From the NCBI RefSeq assembly GCF_014648995.1, contig NZ_BMSE01000011.1, positions 227,877 to 291,876 on the forward strand: 64,000 nt of DNA. The letters run 5' to 3'. The position numbers and the translations under genes were made by a program. Shown one piece after another: positions 25,300 through 33,346 of this stretch. This stretch comes from Streptomyces massasporeus (GTDB taxonomy: Bacteria > Actinomycetota > Actinomycetes > Streptomycetales > Streptomycetaceae). Within the stretch, counting starts at the first letter, position 1. Each line of letters begins with the position of its first letter. A model generated the notes under the pieces. It was not told the DNA's origin. It worked only from the letters and a program-made list of their open reading frames with translations, and made no database searches.

Positions 25300-25863
25300 T
25301 CAGCCTAGGGGAGCCCGCTGCTTCAGGACGGTGAGTACGCGCTCGCACCAGCGGAGGTTCTCCTCCTCGAAGCCGATGCCGCCCATCAGGGTGAGGTAGG
25401 GGCCGACACGGTCGGTCTCCCGGAGGTACTCCTCCTCGCTGCGGCCGGCCAGGAGGCGCTCGCGCACCCGCCGGTAGCGGGCGAGCTTGCCGCGGGCCCA
25501 CGCCTCGCGCTCCTCGACCAGCGCACGGGTCGCGTCCGGGTCCACGCCGTCCATGGCCTGGATCTTGATGAGGAGTTCGTCGCGGATGGCGGTGGGCCGC
25601 CGGGGCGGCGCGGCGGCGAACGAGCTCAGGTCCTCGCGGCCCGCCTCGGTCAGCGTGAACATGCGCTTGTCGGGGCGCCGTTCCTGGCGCACCACCCTGG
25701 CCTCGATCAGGCCGTCCTGCGCGAGGCGCTCCAGTTCGCGGTAGAGCTGCTGCGGGGTCGAGGCCCAGAAGTTGGCCAGCGACACGTCGAAGACCTTCGA
25801 CAGCTCGTACCCCGAGGCCTCGCCCTCCAGGAGCGCCGCGAGAACGGCGTACTTGAGAGACAT
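25300..25863 (-). CDS. PadR-family transcriptional regulator
   Basis: About 187 aa from the ATG at 25863 (MSLKYAVLAALLEGEASGYE), the canonical PadR opening. The winged helix (1-85) contains LYRELERLAQDGLIEARVV. The C-terminal helical domain (100-187) includes ARGKLARYRRVRERLLAGRSEEE. First gene of a two-gene unit with the methyltransferase, and divergent from the NTF2-like gene. The 69-bp spacer has two TGACTAA direct repeats (25884 and 25916) that could be its binding site. Confidence 0.88.
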   Translation of the reverse strand: MSLKYAVLAALLEGEASGYELSKVFDVSLANFWASTPQQLYRELERLAQDGLIEARVVRQERRPDKRMFTLTEAGREDLSSFAAAPPRRPTAIRDELLIKIQAMDGVDPDATRALVEEREAWARGKLARYRRVRERLLAGRSEEEYLRETDRVGPYLTLMGGIGFEEENLRWCERVLTVLKQRAPLG

Positions 25864-25883
25864 GTGGACACCGTACCAACCGG

Positions 25884-25922
25884 TGACTAATCTACTCCGC
25901 ACCTACTCAACAAATTGACTAA
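25884..25922. promoter_or_regulatory. Spaced TGACTAA repeats in PadR/NTF2 spacer
   Basis: TGACTAA occurs at 25884-25890 and 25916-25922, 32 bp apart start to start (about three helical turns), in the short divergent spacer. AT-rich heptamers are rare here, so this is a possible operator pair. Confidence 0.3.
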
Positions 25923-25932
25923 GGCGGTTTCG

Positions 25933-26331
25933 ATGCGTGCATTCCGTGAGGCGGTCGAGAAGCTCGACCTCGACGCCGCCGAGGCGCTGCTGGCGCCGGA
26001 CGTCGTCTTCACCAGCCCGGTCGTGTTCAAGCCGTACGCCGGGAAGGCGATCACGGCCGCGATCCTGCGGGCCGTCTCCGGGGTCTTCCAGGACTTCCGC
26101 TACGTGCGCGAGATCAACGACGCGAGCGGCCGCGACCACGCCCTGGTCTTCACCGCGCGCGTGGGCGACCGGGAGATCAACGGCTGCGACTTCATCCATC
26201 TCGACGAGAACGGGCTCATCGACGAATTCACGGTGATGGTGCGCCCGTTGTCGGGAGCCCAGGCCCTCGCGGCGGCCATGGGCGAGCAGTTCGAGCGGAT
26301 CGCCGAGGAGGCGCGGGCCCGCTCGAACTGA
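25933..26331 (+). CDS. SnoaL/NTF2-like protein
   Basis: About 132 aa from the ATG at 25933 (AAGGCGG upstream). A single NTF2-like cone domain: helix with FREAVEKLDLDAAEALLAPDVVF, sheet with HALVFTARVGDREINGCDFIHLDENGLIDEF. SnoaL-like proteins include cyclases, isomerases and ligand carriers; catalytic residues cannot be assigned. It is divergent from the PadR/methyltransferase unit and is a natural target of that PadR. Confidence 0.82.
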   Translation: MRAFREAVEKLDLDAAEALLAPDVVFTSPVVFKPYAGKAITAAILRAVSGVFQDFRYVREINDASGRDHALVFTARVGDREINGCDFIHLDENGLIDEFTVMVRPLSGAQALAAAMGEQFERIAEEARARSN

Positions 26332-26401
26332 GCGACACCTCCATGGATCCGTTTCCCGCGTTCTCCCGTCGCCCGCGGCCGGTTCAGGGTTGGATGTCCC
26401 C

Positions 26402-27229
26402 ATGACGTCCGCCGAGCACGACCGGCTGATGCGGGCCAACCAGGCGAACTGGGACGCCCGCACGCCCGTCCATCTCGCCAGCCGCTTCTACGGCCTCGAC
26501 CAGGACCTCGATCCCGAGCGCTGGTTCGCCCCGTTCGAGTGGGAGGACCTCGGCGAGCTGGCCGGGCGTGACATGCTGCACCTGCAGTGCCACCTCGGCA
26601 CGGAGACCATCGCCTTCGCCCGGCGCGGCGCCCGGGCCGTGGGTCTCGACTTCTCCGCGGCGTCCGTGGCGGCCGCCCAGGACATCGCGGCGAAGGCCGG
26701 CGCCGACGTGACGTACGTCCGGGCGAACGTGTACGACGCCGTCGAGGCCCTGGACGGGCGGCGGTTCGACGTCGTCTACACCGGCAAGGGCGCCCTGTGC
26801 TACCTCCCCGACCTGGACCGGTGGGCGCGGACCGTCGGCCGGCTCCTGCGCCCCGGCGGCCGGCTGTACGTCGTCGAGTTCCATCCCCTGCTCAACGCGC
26901 TCGGACCGAAGCCCGCCCCGGGCGAGGGACCCGAGCTGCTCCTGCGCCACGACTACCTGGGCGGCGCCGGGCCCGTGCACCGCAACGGGACCCACACCTA
27001 CACGGACGGTCCGGCCGTCGAGGGCGCCACGGACAGTTACGAGTGGATGCACGGAATGGGCGAGGTCCTCAACGCGTTGACGGATGCGGGACTCGCCGTG
27101 CGGCGGCTGCGGGAAGGTGACGAACTTCCCTGGCCGCGCTGGCCGCAGATGGTCCGTACGGAGTCCGGCTGGTGGCGCCTGCCCGAGCCGCGGATCCCGT
27201 TGCTGTACGGGCTGCTGGCCACGCGCTGA
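26402..27229 (+). CDS. Class I SAM-dependent methyltransferase
   Basis: About 275 aa from the ATG at 26402. The N-terminal MRANQANWDARTPVHLASRFY is typical of a family of actinobacterial methyltransferases of unassigned substrate. SAM motif I is degenerate (LHLQCHLGTETIAFAR), then AVGLDFSAASVAAA and VVYTGKGALCYLPDL. The C-terminal part is aromatic-rich (GWWRLPEPRIPLLY). It follows the NTF2-like gene by 70 bp and may be co-transcribed. Confidence 0.82.
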   Translation: MTSAEHDRLMRANQANWDARTPVHLASRFYGLDQDLDPERWFAPFEWEDLGELAGRDMLHLQCHLGTETIAFARRGARAVGLDFSAASVAAAQDIAAKAGADVTYVRANVYDAVEALDGRRFDVVYTGKGALCYLPDLDRWARTVGRLLRPGGRLYVVEFHPLLNALGPKPAPGEGPELLLRHDYLGGAGPVHRNGTHTYTDGPAVEGATDSYEWMHGMGEVLNALTDAGLAVRRLREGDELPWPRWPQMVRTESGWWRLPEPRIPLLYGLLATR

Positions 27230-27488
27230 CCCAGCCCGCCGAGGTATCCGGCCCACATCCACCGCTTTCGGTGGTACATTGCAAAGAGCACTCGTGCACG
27301 CCCCTCTCTCTGTGGGCGCCGGTGCCGGTTCCATCTCTCTCCCTCATTTCCAGCACCACGACGTGTTCGTCGTATCGAGGTGCTGTTCCCCCGCCGTCCG
27401 GAAGCGCGCCACAGGCCCTCCCTTCGCGGCACTCCCCCTTCCCTTCGCACGTCTCATGCCTGCCGTCCGTGAAAGGACACCCACCACC
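27230..27488 (+). other. Spacer and long leader of the Rho-like gene
   Basis: 259 bases without a gene. A small hairpin (CCACCG-cttt-CGGTGG, 27259-27274) is followed by TACATT, which could be a -10 element; a transcript from there would have a leader of about 200 nt. The C/T-rich stretch from 27300 to 27450 is unstructured and G-poor for this genome, a composition that Rho-type proteins favour in RNA. Confidence 0.4.
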
Positions 27489-28631
27489 ATGACCACCACA
27501 CTCGAAAACCCGCCCGTACAGCAGGAGTCCCCGGCCCGGACCGTGTCCGGCGTCCTCGACATCGACGCGAGCGGAAAGGGGCACCTGCGCGGCGAGAACT
27601 GCATGCCCACACCCGCCGACGCCGCGGTGTCCCCTGCGCTGATCCGCCGGTACGGCCTGCGCAAGGGCAACCTCGTCGAGGGCGTGACCGGAGACCGGCG
27701 CGGTCTGACCGACGTCGCACGGGTCGACGGCCGTATGCCCGGGGACCCGCGCGGCCGGCGCCACTTCCGGGACCTGACGCCGCTGCACCCGCACGAGCGG
27801 CTGCGACTCGAGCACCCGGCCGCCGGGCTGGCAGGCCGCGTCGTCGACCTGATCGCCCCCGTCGGCAAGGGCCAGCGCGGGCTCCTCGTGGCCCCGCCCA
27901 AGACCGGCAAGACCGTCCTCCTCCAGCAGCTCGCCGCCGCCGTCACCGGCAACCACCCCGAGTGCCGGCTGATGATGCTGCTGCTGGACGAGCGGCCCGA
28001 GGAGGTCACGGAGATGCGGCGCTGTGTGCGGGGCGAGGTGTACGCCTCGACCTTCGACCGCAGCGCCAAGCAGCACATCGCGCTCGCCGACCTGGTGATC
28101 GAGCGCGCCAAGCGGCTCGTCGAGGCCGGTGAGGACGTCGTCGTCCTCCTCGACTCGCTGACCCGGCTGTGCCGGGCGCACAACAACGCGGCCGCCTCCG
28201 GTGGCCGCATCCTCACCGGGGGCGTCGACGCGTCCGCGCTGACCGGCCCCAAGCGGTTCTTCGGCGCCGCCCGGTCGGCCGAGGAGGGCGGTTCCCTCAC
28301 GATCCTCGCGACCGCCCTGGTGGAGACCGGCTCCCGGGCCGACGACTTCTACTTCGAGGAGCTGAAGAGCACCGGCAACATGGAGCTCCGCCTGAGCCGT
28401 GACCCGGCGTCGCGCCGGGTGTTCCCGGCCGTCGACATCGCCCCCTCCGGCACTCGCCGCGAGGAACTCCTGCTTCAGCCTGGCGAGTTGGCGGCCGTCC
28501 ACGGCCTGCGGCGCGTGCTGCAGGGCCGGGACGGGCAGGGCGGTCTGGAGACCCTCCTGGAGCGGATGCGTGAGACGCCGGACAACGCGACGTTCCTGCG
28601 ACGCATCCAGCCGACGCTGCCTGCGGGCTGA
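27489..28631 (+). CDS. Compact transcription termination factor Rho paralogue
   Basis: 380 aa, much shorter than the usual actinobacterial Rho (600 aa or more) and lacking its long N-terminal insertion. The hexameric ATPase/translocase is fully conserved: Walker A APPKTGKT (Lys141), DERPEEV (167-173), Walker B VVVLLDSLTR (Asp222), Q-loop ending ILTGGVDA, R-loop KSTGNMEL (Lys293) and arginine finger SGTRREEL (Arg323). The N-terminal cold-shock-like RNA-binding domain (about 18-80) is reduced, and its RNP1 reads GKGHLR where E. coli has GFGFLR. The primary RNA-site aromatics are therefore Lys and His. I infer a second, specialised Rho. The ATG at 27489 is the first in-frame ATG before the domain. 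Confidence 0.9.
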   Translation: MTTTLENPPVQQESPARTVSGVLDIDASGKGHLRGENCMPTPADAAVSPALIRRYGLRKGNLVEGVTGDRRGLTDVARVDGRMPGDPRGRRHFRDLTPLHPHERLRLEHPAAGLAGRVVDLIAPVGKGQRGLLVAPPKTGKTVLLQQLAAAVTGNHPECRLMMLLLDERPEEVTEMRRCVRGEVYASTFDRSAKQHIALADLVIERAKRLVEAGEDVVVLLDSLTRLCRAHNNAAASGGRILTGGVDASALTGPKRFFGAARSAEEGGSLTILATALVETGSRADDFYFEELKSTGNMELRLSRDPASRRVFPAVDIAPSGTRREELLLQPGELAAVHGLRRVLQGRDGQGGLETLLERMRETPDNATFLRRIQPTLPAG

Positions 28632-28707
28632 CGCGAGGAGATCAGCCATCCGGGTGCCGGCGCGCGCCGCGCGGCCCCGTCGTCGCCATGAGAAGCATGT
28701 CCGTTTT

Positions 28708-28727
28708 CTACTTTGATCATATGATCA
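28708..28727 (+). promoter_or_regulatory. -10 element and AT-rich palindrome at a leaderless start
   Basis: TACTTT (28708-28713) lies 7 nt before the ATG at 28721, the spacing expected if transcription starts at the start codon. The perfect 14-bp palindrome TGATCATATGATCA (28714-28727) spans that point and could be an operator blocking it. Confidence 0.4.
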
Positions 28728-29896
28728 TCGGATTCTCTTCCCGGGTGGCCGTGTCGGCCGGTGCGCTCGGCATGGCGGGGCTGCTGGCGCTGACGCCCGC
28801 GGCGATGGCCGACCCCGGCGGGGCGGAGCCCACTCCGCCGGGCGGGCCGAGGGCCGCGGCCCCGCACCCCTCGCTGCTGTACCGACCCGGCACCCAGGTC
28901 CGCCCGCGTACCGGAGTGGCGCGCCTCCCGGAGGTCTCCGCGCTGTCCTGGCTGGTGGCCGACGCCCGCACCGGAGAGGTGCTCGCCGCCCACAACGCGC
29001 ACCGCAAGCTGCCTCCGGCCAGCACCCTGAAGACCCTGTTCGCCCTCACCGTGCTGCCCGGGCTGCCGGCGGGCGTCCGGCACACCGTCCGCGAGCGGGA
29101 GCTGCGGGGCATCGGTGCCGGCAGCAGCCTGGTCGGGGTCGCCGAGGGCCGGACGTACCTGATCTCCGATCTGTGGCGCGGTGTCTTCCTCAACTCGGGC
29201 AACGACGCCGTGCACGTCCTGGCCGAGCTCAACGGGGGCTGGCGGGTCACCGCCCAGCGGATGCAGGCCAAGGCCCGGTCCCTCGGTGCCCGCGACACCC
29301 ACGTGGTGTCACCCGACGGCTACGACGCACCGGGCCAGGTGTCGTCGGCGTACGACCTGGCCGTGTTCGGCCGGGTGGGGCTGCGCAACCCCGACTTCGC
29401 CCGGTACTGCGCCACCGTCGAGGCCAGATTCCCCGGCGGCGGCACCTGGTCGTACCCGATCCTCAACACCAACCGGCTGCTGAGCGGCGCCAAGGGGGTG
29501 AAGCCGTACCGGGGGCTGATCGGCATCAAGAACGGCTACACCAGCAAGGCGGGCAGCACGCTCGTCGCCGCGGCGCGCAGGGACGGGCGCACCCTGGTCG
29601 TGACGGTGATGAACCCTCAGGAGGGCGGCGGGTCCGCCGTGTACGAGGAGGCCCGTTCCCTGCTCGACTGGGGCTTCAGGTCGGCCGGGAGGGTCGAGGC
29701 GGTGGGCTCGCTCGGCGCGCCGGGCACGTCCGCGCGGCCGGTCGCGACGACGCCGCCCGCGGTCGCGGCGGCCGTGCCGGAGGAGCACGGGTCCGTCTGG
29801 ACGGAGGCGGGGATGATCGCGGGCGCCGCCGGTACGGGCGCGGCGGTCGTGGTGCTGGTGCTGCGGCTTCCGGTCCGCAGACCCCGGCGGAGCTGA
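28721..29896 (+). CDS. D-alanyl-D-alanine carboxypeptidase (peptidase S11, low-molecular-mass PBP)
   Basis: About 391 aa from the ATG at 28721; upstream ATGs at 28688 and 28697 have no better ribosome site, and a -10 hexamer 7 nt before 28721 points to a leaderless message. A signal peptide (VAVSAGALGMAGLLALTPAAMA) leads to the penicillin-binding fold: SxxK as STLK (Ser101, Lys104), SGN (159-161), and KNG (about 270-272) in place of KTG, as often seen in actinobacterial members. A C-terminal hydrophobic segment with basic tail (VVVLVLRLPVRRPRR) anchors it. It trims peptidoglycan stem peptides. Its last 280 bp overlap the convergent mannosyltransferase gene. Confidence 0.88.
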   Translation: MIIGFSSRVAVSAGALGMAGLLALTPAAMADPGGAEPTPPGGPRAAAPHPSLLYRPGTQVRPRTGVARLPEVSALSWLVADARTGEVLAAHNAHRKLPPASTLKTLFALTVLPGLPAGVRHTVRERELRGIGAGSSLVGVAEGRTYLISDLWRGVFLNSGNDAVHVLAELNGGWRVTAQRMQAKARSLGARDTHVVSPDGYDAPGQVSSAYDLAVFGRVGLRNPDFARYCATVEARFPGGGTWSYPILNTNRLLSGAKGVKPYRGLIGIKNGYTSKAGSTLVAAARRDGRTLVVTVMNPQEGGGSAVYEEARSLLDWGFRSAGRVEAVGSLGAPGTSARPVATTPPAVAAAVPEEHGSVWTEAGMIAGAAGTGAAVVVLVLRLPVRRPRRS

Positions 29897-31002
29897 CCCA
29901 CCGGCAGCCACAGCAGCAGGCCCAGGGTGATCCAGGCGTAGGTGTTGCTGCCCAGGAACCCGTCGACGCCGGACGCGTCGTCGAACCACAGCCACACCAC
30001 GCTCGTGCACAGCACGGCGTACAGGGCGCCCGCCACCCGGAGGCGCCCCGCGCGGACCAGCACGGCGAAGGAGGGCAGCAGCCATACGAGATGGTGCACC
30101 CAGGTGATCGGGCTGACGAGACAGGCGGCGAGACCGGTCAGGGCGAACGCCGCCGTCCAGTCCCCCGCCGCGACCGCACGGCGGGCCCGCACCGCCCACA
30201 CGCCGAGGATCAGCAGCACGGCCAGGGCCCACACCGCGCGGTCCGTTTCGCCGAGCCGGGCCAGGGTGCCCTGCACCGACTGGTTCGAGACGTACCCGAG
30301 GCGTCCCACGCGGTCGGTGTCCCACAGCGCCTCCGTCCAGTAGAAGCGCGAGGCGTCCGGGTCCACCCAGGCGGCGAGGGCCGTGGCGCCGAGGGCCACG
30401 GCCGTGGCGACGGCAGCCGCGCGCCGGCGTCCGGCCACCAGCAGCAGACCGATGAACAGCGCGGGCGTGAGTTTGATCGCCGCCGCGAGACCGATGCCGA
30501 CGCCCGCCAGGCGTCCGCGCCCGGTGGCGAGCAGCGTCGCGTCGGTGAGGACGAGCGCCAGCAGCAACAAGTTGACCTGGCCGAAGCCGATGGTGTCGCG
30601 GAGCGGTTCGAACAGGGCGAGCAGACAGGCGGTCAGCGCCCAGCCGAACCAGCCGTGACGCCGCCGGTCGGGTCCCGCGAGCAGCCGCAGGATCACGGCC
30701 AGGACCGCCAGGTTGAGCAGCAGGGTCGCGGCGATCGCGGTGTGCAGCCCCAGCAGGGCCATCGGCAGCATGGCGACCGCGGCGAACGGCGGGTAGGTGA
30801 AGCCGTACGTCGTGCCGGGCACCCGGTAGTCGTAGAGGCGGCCGCCGTGGTGGACCCAGGCGTCGATGCTGCCGTAGTAGACGCGCAGGTCGAACCAGTC
30901 GCGCAGCAGCGGCACGGTCGCGGTGAAGACCGTCACCAGCGTGGCGAGGGCGAGCACCAGCAGCAGCCGGCCCCGGTCGGTGCGGGGCAGGGCCGGGGTC
31001 AT
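29617..31002 (-). CDS. GT87-type polyprenol-phosphate mannosyltransferase (membrane GT-C)
   Basis: 461 aa. A multi-spanning GT-C glycosyltransferase with about 10 membrane helices and the early loop RDWFDLRVYYGSIDAWVHHGG, whose Asp and aromatic residues fit GT87 alpha-1,2-mannosyltransferases. GFGQVNLLLLALVL, AAAIKLTPALFI and SPITWVHHLVW are family blocks. The ATG overlaps the stop of the MptB-like gene (ATGA), so the two are coupled. The C-terminal ~93 residues after LRRGLRTGS are Ser/Thr/Pro/Ala-rich and are encoded antisense to the carboxypeptidase gene. The real functional end is probably near residue 370, with the rest a read-on tail. Confidence 0.82.
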   Translation of the reverse strand: MTPALPRTDRGRLLLVLALATLVTVFTATVPLLRDWFDLRVYYGSIDAWVHHGGRLYDYRVPGTTYGFTYPPFAAVAMLPMALLGLHTAIAATLLLNLAVLAVILRLLAGPDRRRHGWFGWALTACLLALFEPLRDTIGFGQVNLLLLALVLTDATLLATGRGRLAGVGIGLAAAIKLTPALFIGLLLVAGRRRAAAVATAVALGATALAAWVDPDASRFYWTEALWDTDRVGRLGYVSNQSVQGTLARLGETDRAVWALAVLLILGVWAVRARRAVAAGDWTAAFALTGLAACLVSPITWVHHLVWLLPSFAVLVRAGRLRVAGALYAVLCTSVVWLWFDDASGVDGFLGSNTYAWITLGLLLWLPVGQLRRGLRTGSRSTSTTTAAPVPAAPAIIPASVQTDPCSSGTAAATAGGVVATGRADVPGAPSEPTASTLPADLKPQSSRERASSYTADPPPS

Positions 31003-32393
31003 GCCGCGCGTCCCAGCGCCGGGGCGAGTTCGGCCTGGTGGGCCTGCCACAGCACGACGACCGCGAGTGCGCCGCCGGAGACGGCCAGCACGAGCTGCCC
31101 CGTGTCGGCCGGGCCGCCGCTGGGCAGCACGCTCAGCGCGAGCACGCCGGTGACGGCCGCCGTGCGGTGACGCACCGACGTGCTCGGTGCGGCGGCGGCG
31201 ATGAGGAACAGGCCCCACAGCGCGTACCAGGGGCGGATCGCCGGCCCGAGCGCGGCCACCGCCGCCAGGGACAGGCCGAGCGCGTACACCGGCCTGAGGC
31301 GCAGCCGCAGCCAGATCAGCGCGATCGCGATCACGGCGGCCGCGATGCCCAGCGCGTGCCAGGCGGGGACGGCCAGCGGCGCGAGATCGCTGCCGAGGTG
31401 CTCCAGCAGGGCCCGGGTGAGGCGACCGAGGAGGGTGGTCAGGGCCCAGTTCTGGGGGGAGACGGGGGTGTTCAGGGCGCCGATCCAGCCGTATCCGGTT
31501 CCGGCCAGGGCCGTCGCGGCGACGGTGGTCCCCGCTGCCGCGAGGGTGGTCGTCACGAGGGCCTTGGCCGGGCTGCGGCCCGCGCGCACCTGGAGGGCGA
31601 CGACGGCGGCGAGACCGAGCGCGGCGGGCGCCTTGACCAAGGCGGCGAGGGTGACGAGGACGGCGCCGAGAACCGGCCACCGGCCGAGCGCGGCCACCAG
31701 GCCGACGCCGAGCAGGCCGAGCATGACGGCGTCGTTGTGGGCGCCCGCGATCAGGTGCAGCAGGACGAGCGGGTTGAGGGCGCCGAGCCACAGGGCTGCG
31801 GACGGGTCGGCGCCGCTGTGGCGGGCGAGGCGGGGCAGCGCTGCCGCCATCAGGGCCACGCCGGCGAGGGCGACGAGCCGCATCCCGAACAGTCCGGCGG
31901 GCAGTTCGCCGCGGGTCAGACCCGACAGCGCCGCCGCGACGGCGAGGAACACCGGGCCGTACGGGGCGCCGGTGTGCCGCCAGAGCGGGGCGACCTCGTC
32001 GGCGAGCGGACCGCCGAGCCGGGCCGGCCCGTGCGCGTAGACGTCCAGGTGCTCCTGGACCATCGCCCCCTGGGCGAGGTAGCTGTAGACGTCCCGGCTG
32101 AACAGCGGCGGGGCGAGGAGCAGCGGGGCCGCCCAGGTGGCGAGGACGAGCAGCAGGGAGCGGGGCTGAGGTGGTCGCGGCCCGCGGACCAGCCGGCCCA
32201 GCAGCAGCCAGGCCACGATGAGCAGGACGACGCCGAAGTACACGCCGACCAGGCCGAGGGCGGCGCGGGCGGAAGCCGGGTGGAGGAGGTCCTCCACGGG
32301 CAGGGCGCCGGCCGTCTCACCACCCAGGGCGAGGCAGGCGGTACCGGCCAGGCCGAGTACCTGGCAGCGGCGGAGATCGACGGGGAAAGCCAT
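30999..32393 (-). CDS. mptB: MptB-like polyprenol-phosphomannose alpha-1,6-mannosyltransferase
   Basis: About 464 aa from the ATG at 32393 (a GTG 9 bp upstream is possible). Roughly 12 membrane helices and the GT-C catalytic loop LFSRDVYSYLAQG, with the conserved Asp, match MptB, which extends mannan chains of lipomannan-type glycolipids. GAPYGPVFL, NPLVLLHLIAGAHNDAVMLG and IRPWYALWGL are conserved loops. First gene of a two-gene operon with the GT87 enzyme. A cell-envelope mannosylation role is inferred from family and pairing. Confidence 0.87.
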   Translation of the reverse strand: MAFPVDLRRCQVLGLAGTACLALGGETAGALPVEDLLHPASARAALGLVGVYFGVVLLIVAWLLLGRLVRGPRPPQPRSLLLVLATWAAPLLLAPPLFSRDVYSYLAQGAMVQEHLDVYAHGPARLGGPLADEVAPLWRHTGAPYGPVFLAVAAALSGLTRGELPAGLFGMRLVALAGVALMAAALPRLARHSGADPSAALWLGALNPLVLLHLIAGAHNDAVMLGLLGVGLVAALGRWPVLGAVLVTLAALVKAPAALGLAAVVALQVRAGRSPAKALVTTTLAAAGTTVAATALAGTGYGWIGALNTPVSPQNWALTTLLGRLTRALLEHLGSDLAPLAVPAWHALGIAAAVIAIALIWLRLRLRPVYALGLSLAAVAALGPAIRPWYALWGLFLIAAAAPSTSVRHRTAAVTGVLALSVLPSGGPADTGQLVLAVSGGALAVVVLWQAHQAELAPALGRAA

Positions 32394-32473
32394 GGCCAAC
32401 ACTCGGGCAGCGTGCCAACGACGGATGGCCGAAAGGGGACGCGCCCCTCTCCGAAGGGCGGCCTGCTCGTGAC

Positions 32474-32493
32474 CGGCCGGTGATCACCGGCCG
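32474..32493. promoter_or_regulatory. Perfect 20-bp palindrome before alpha/beta hydrolase
   Basis: CGGCCGGTGATCACCGGCCG lies in the divergent spacer between mptB and the hydrolase gene, with a second GC-only palindrome at 32501-32514. The length and the TGATCA centre suggest an operator, although it could form an RNA hairpin as well. Confidence 0.35.
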
Positions 32494-32556
32494 ATGAGTT
32501 CCCGCCGCGGCGGGAGTCCAACCGGCATCAGCGCACCGCCGAACGGACGTGATCCC

Positions 32557-33318
32557 ATGACCACCGGCTCCGCATACGCCAAGGTCAACGGCCTGGAGAT
32601 GTACTACGAGCTGCACGGCCCCGACAGCGGGCGGCGGCCCCTGGTGCTGCTGCACGGCGGTGTGCTCACGATCGGCCTGTCCTTCGGGGCCGTCCTGCCG
32701 GCCCTCGCCGCCACGCGCCGGGTCGTGGCTCCCGAGTTGCAGGGCCACGGGCACACCGCCGACATCGAGCGGGAGATGAGCGTGCCGCACCTCGCCTCGG
32801 ACGTGGTCGGCCTGCTGGACGAGCTGGGCATCGGACAGGCGGACTTCCTCGGCTTCAGCCTCGGCGGCCTGACCGCCCTGGACGTGGGGGTTCGCCATCC
32901 CGAGCGCGTGGGACGACTGGTCCTCGCCGCCACCCACTACCGGCAGGACGGCTACTACGAGGAGGTCCGGGACCCCGAGTACGCCTCACCGAGGCTGCCG
33001 AGCCAGGCGGACTTCCGGGAGATGGCCGAGGCCTACGCGGCCGTCGCTCCGGACCCCGGCCACTTCGATGCCTTCATGGCCAAGTGCGGGGCCGCGGCCC
33101 ACGCCCCGCTGCCCTGGACCGCGGACGACCTGCGCGGCCTCGCGGCGCCCACGCTCCTGGTGCTCGGCGACACGGACTTCCTGCGCGTCGAGCACGCCGC
33201 CGAGATGCGGGACCTGATCCCCGACGCCCGGCTGTCGGTGCTGCCGGACACCACGCACATGGCGCTCATGAAGCGCACGGATCTGCTGCTGCCGATGCTG
33301 GAGGAGTTCCTCCGCTGA
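32557..33318 (+). CDS. Alpha/beta hydrolase
   Basis: 253 aa from the ATG at 32557. Oxyanion block LVLLHGGVLTIG, nucleophile in GFSLGGLTAL, acid in LGDTDFLRVE and histidine in TTHMALM form a complete triad. EMYYELHG at the start is the usual first strand. No signal peptide. Related proteins include proline iminopeptidase-like and 3-oxoadipate enol-lactonase-like hydrolases; the substrate is not determinable. It converges on glsA with a 28-bp gap. Confidence 0.85.
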   Translation: MTTGSAYAKVNGLEMYYELHGPDSGRRPLVLLHGGVLTIGLSFGAVLPALAATRRVVAPELQGHGHTADIEREMSVPHLASDVVGLLDELGIGQADFLGFSLGGLTALDVGVRHPERVGRLVLAATHYRQDGYYEEVRDPEYASPRLPSQADFREMAEAYAAVAPDPGHFDAFMAKCGAAAHAPLPWTADDLRGLAAPTLLVLGDTDFLRVEHAAEMRDLIPDARLSVLPDTTHMALMKRTDLLLPMLEEFLR

Positions 33319-33346
33319 GGACCCCCGGGCGGTTGGGCACCGCCGG

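Noticed and set aside
24576..27229. SnoaL-like protein and two methyltransferases as part of a polyketide gene cluster
   Set aside because: No polyketide synthase, ketoreductase or transport genes are present around them.
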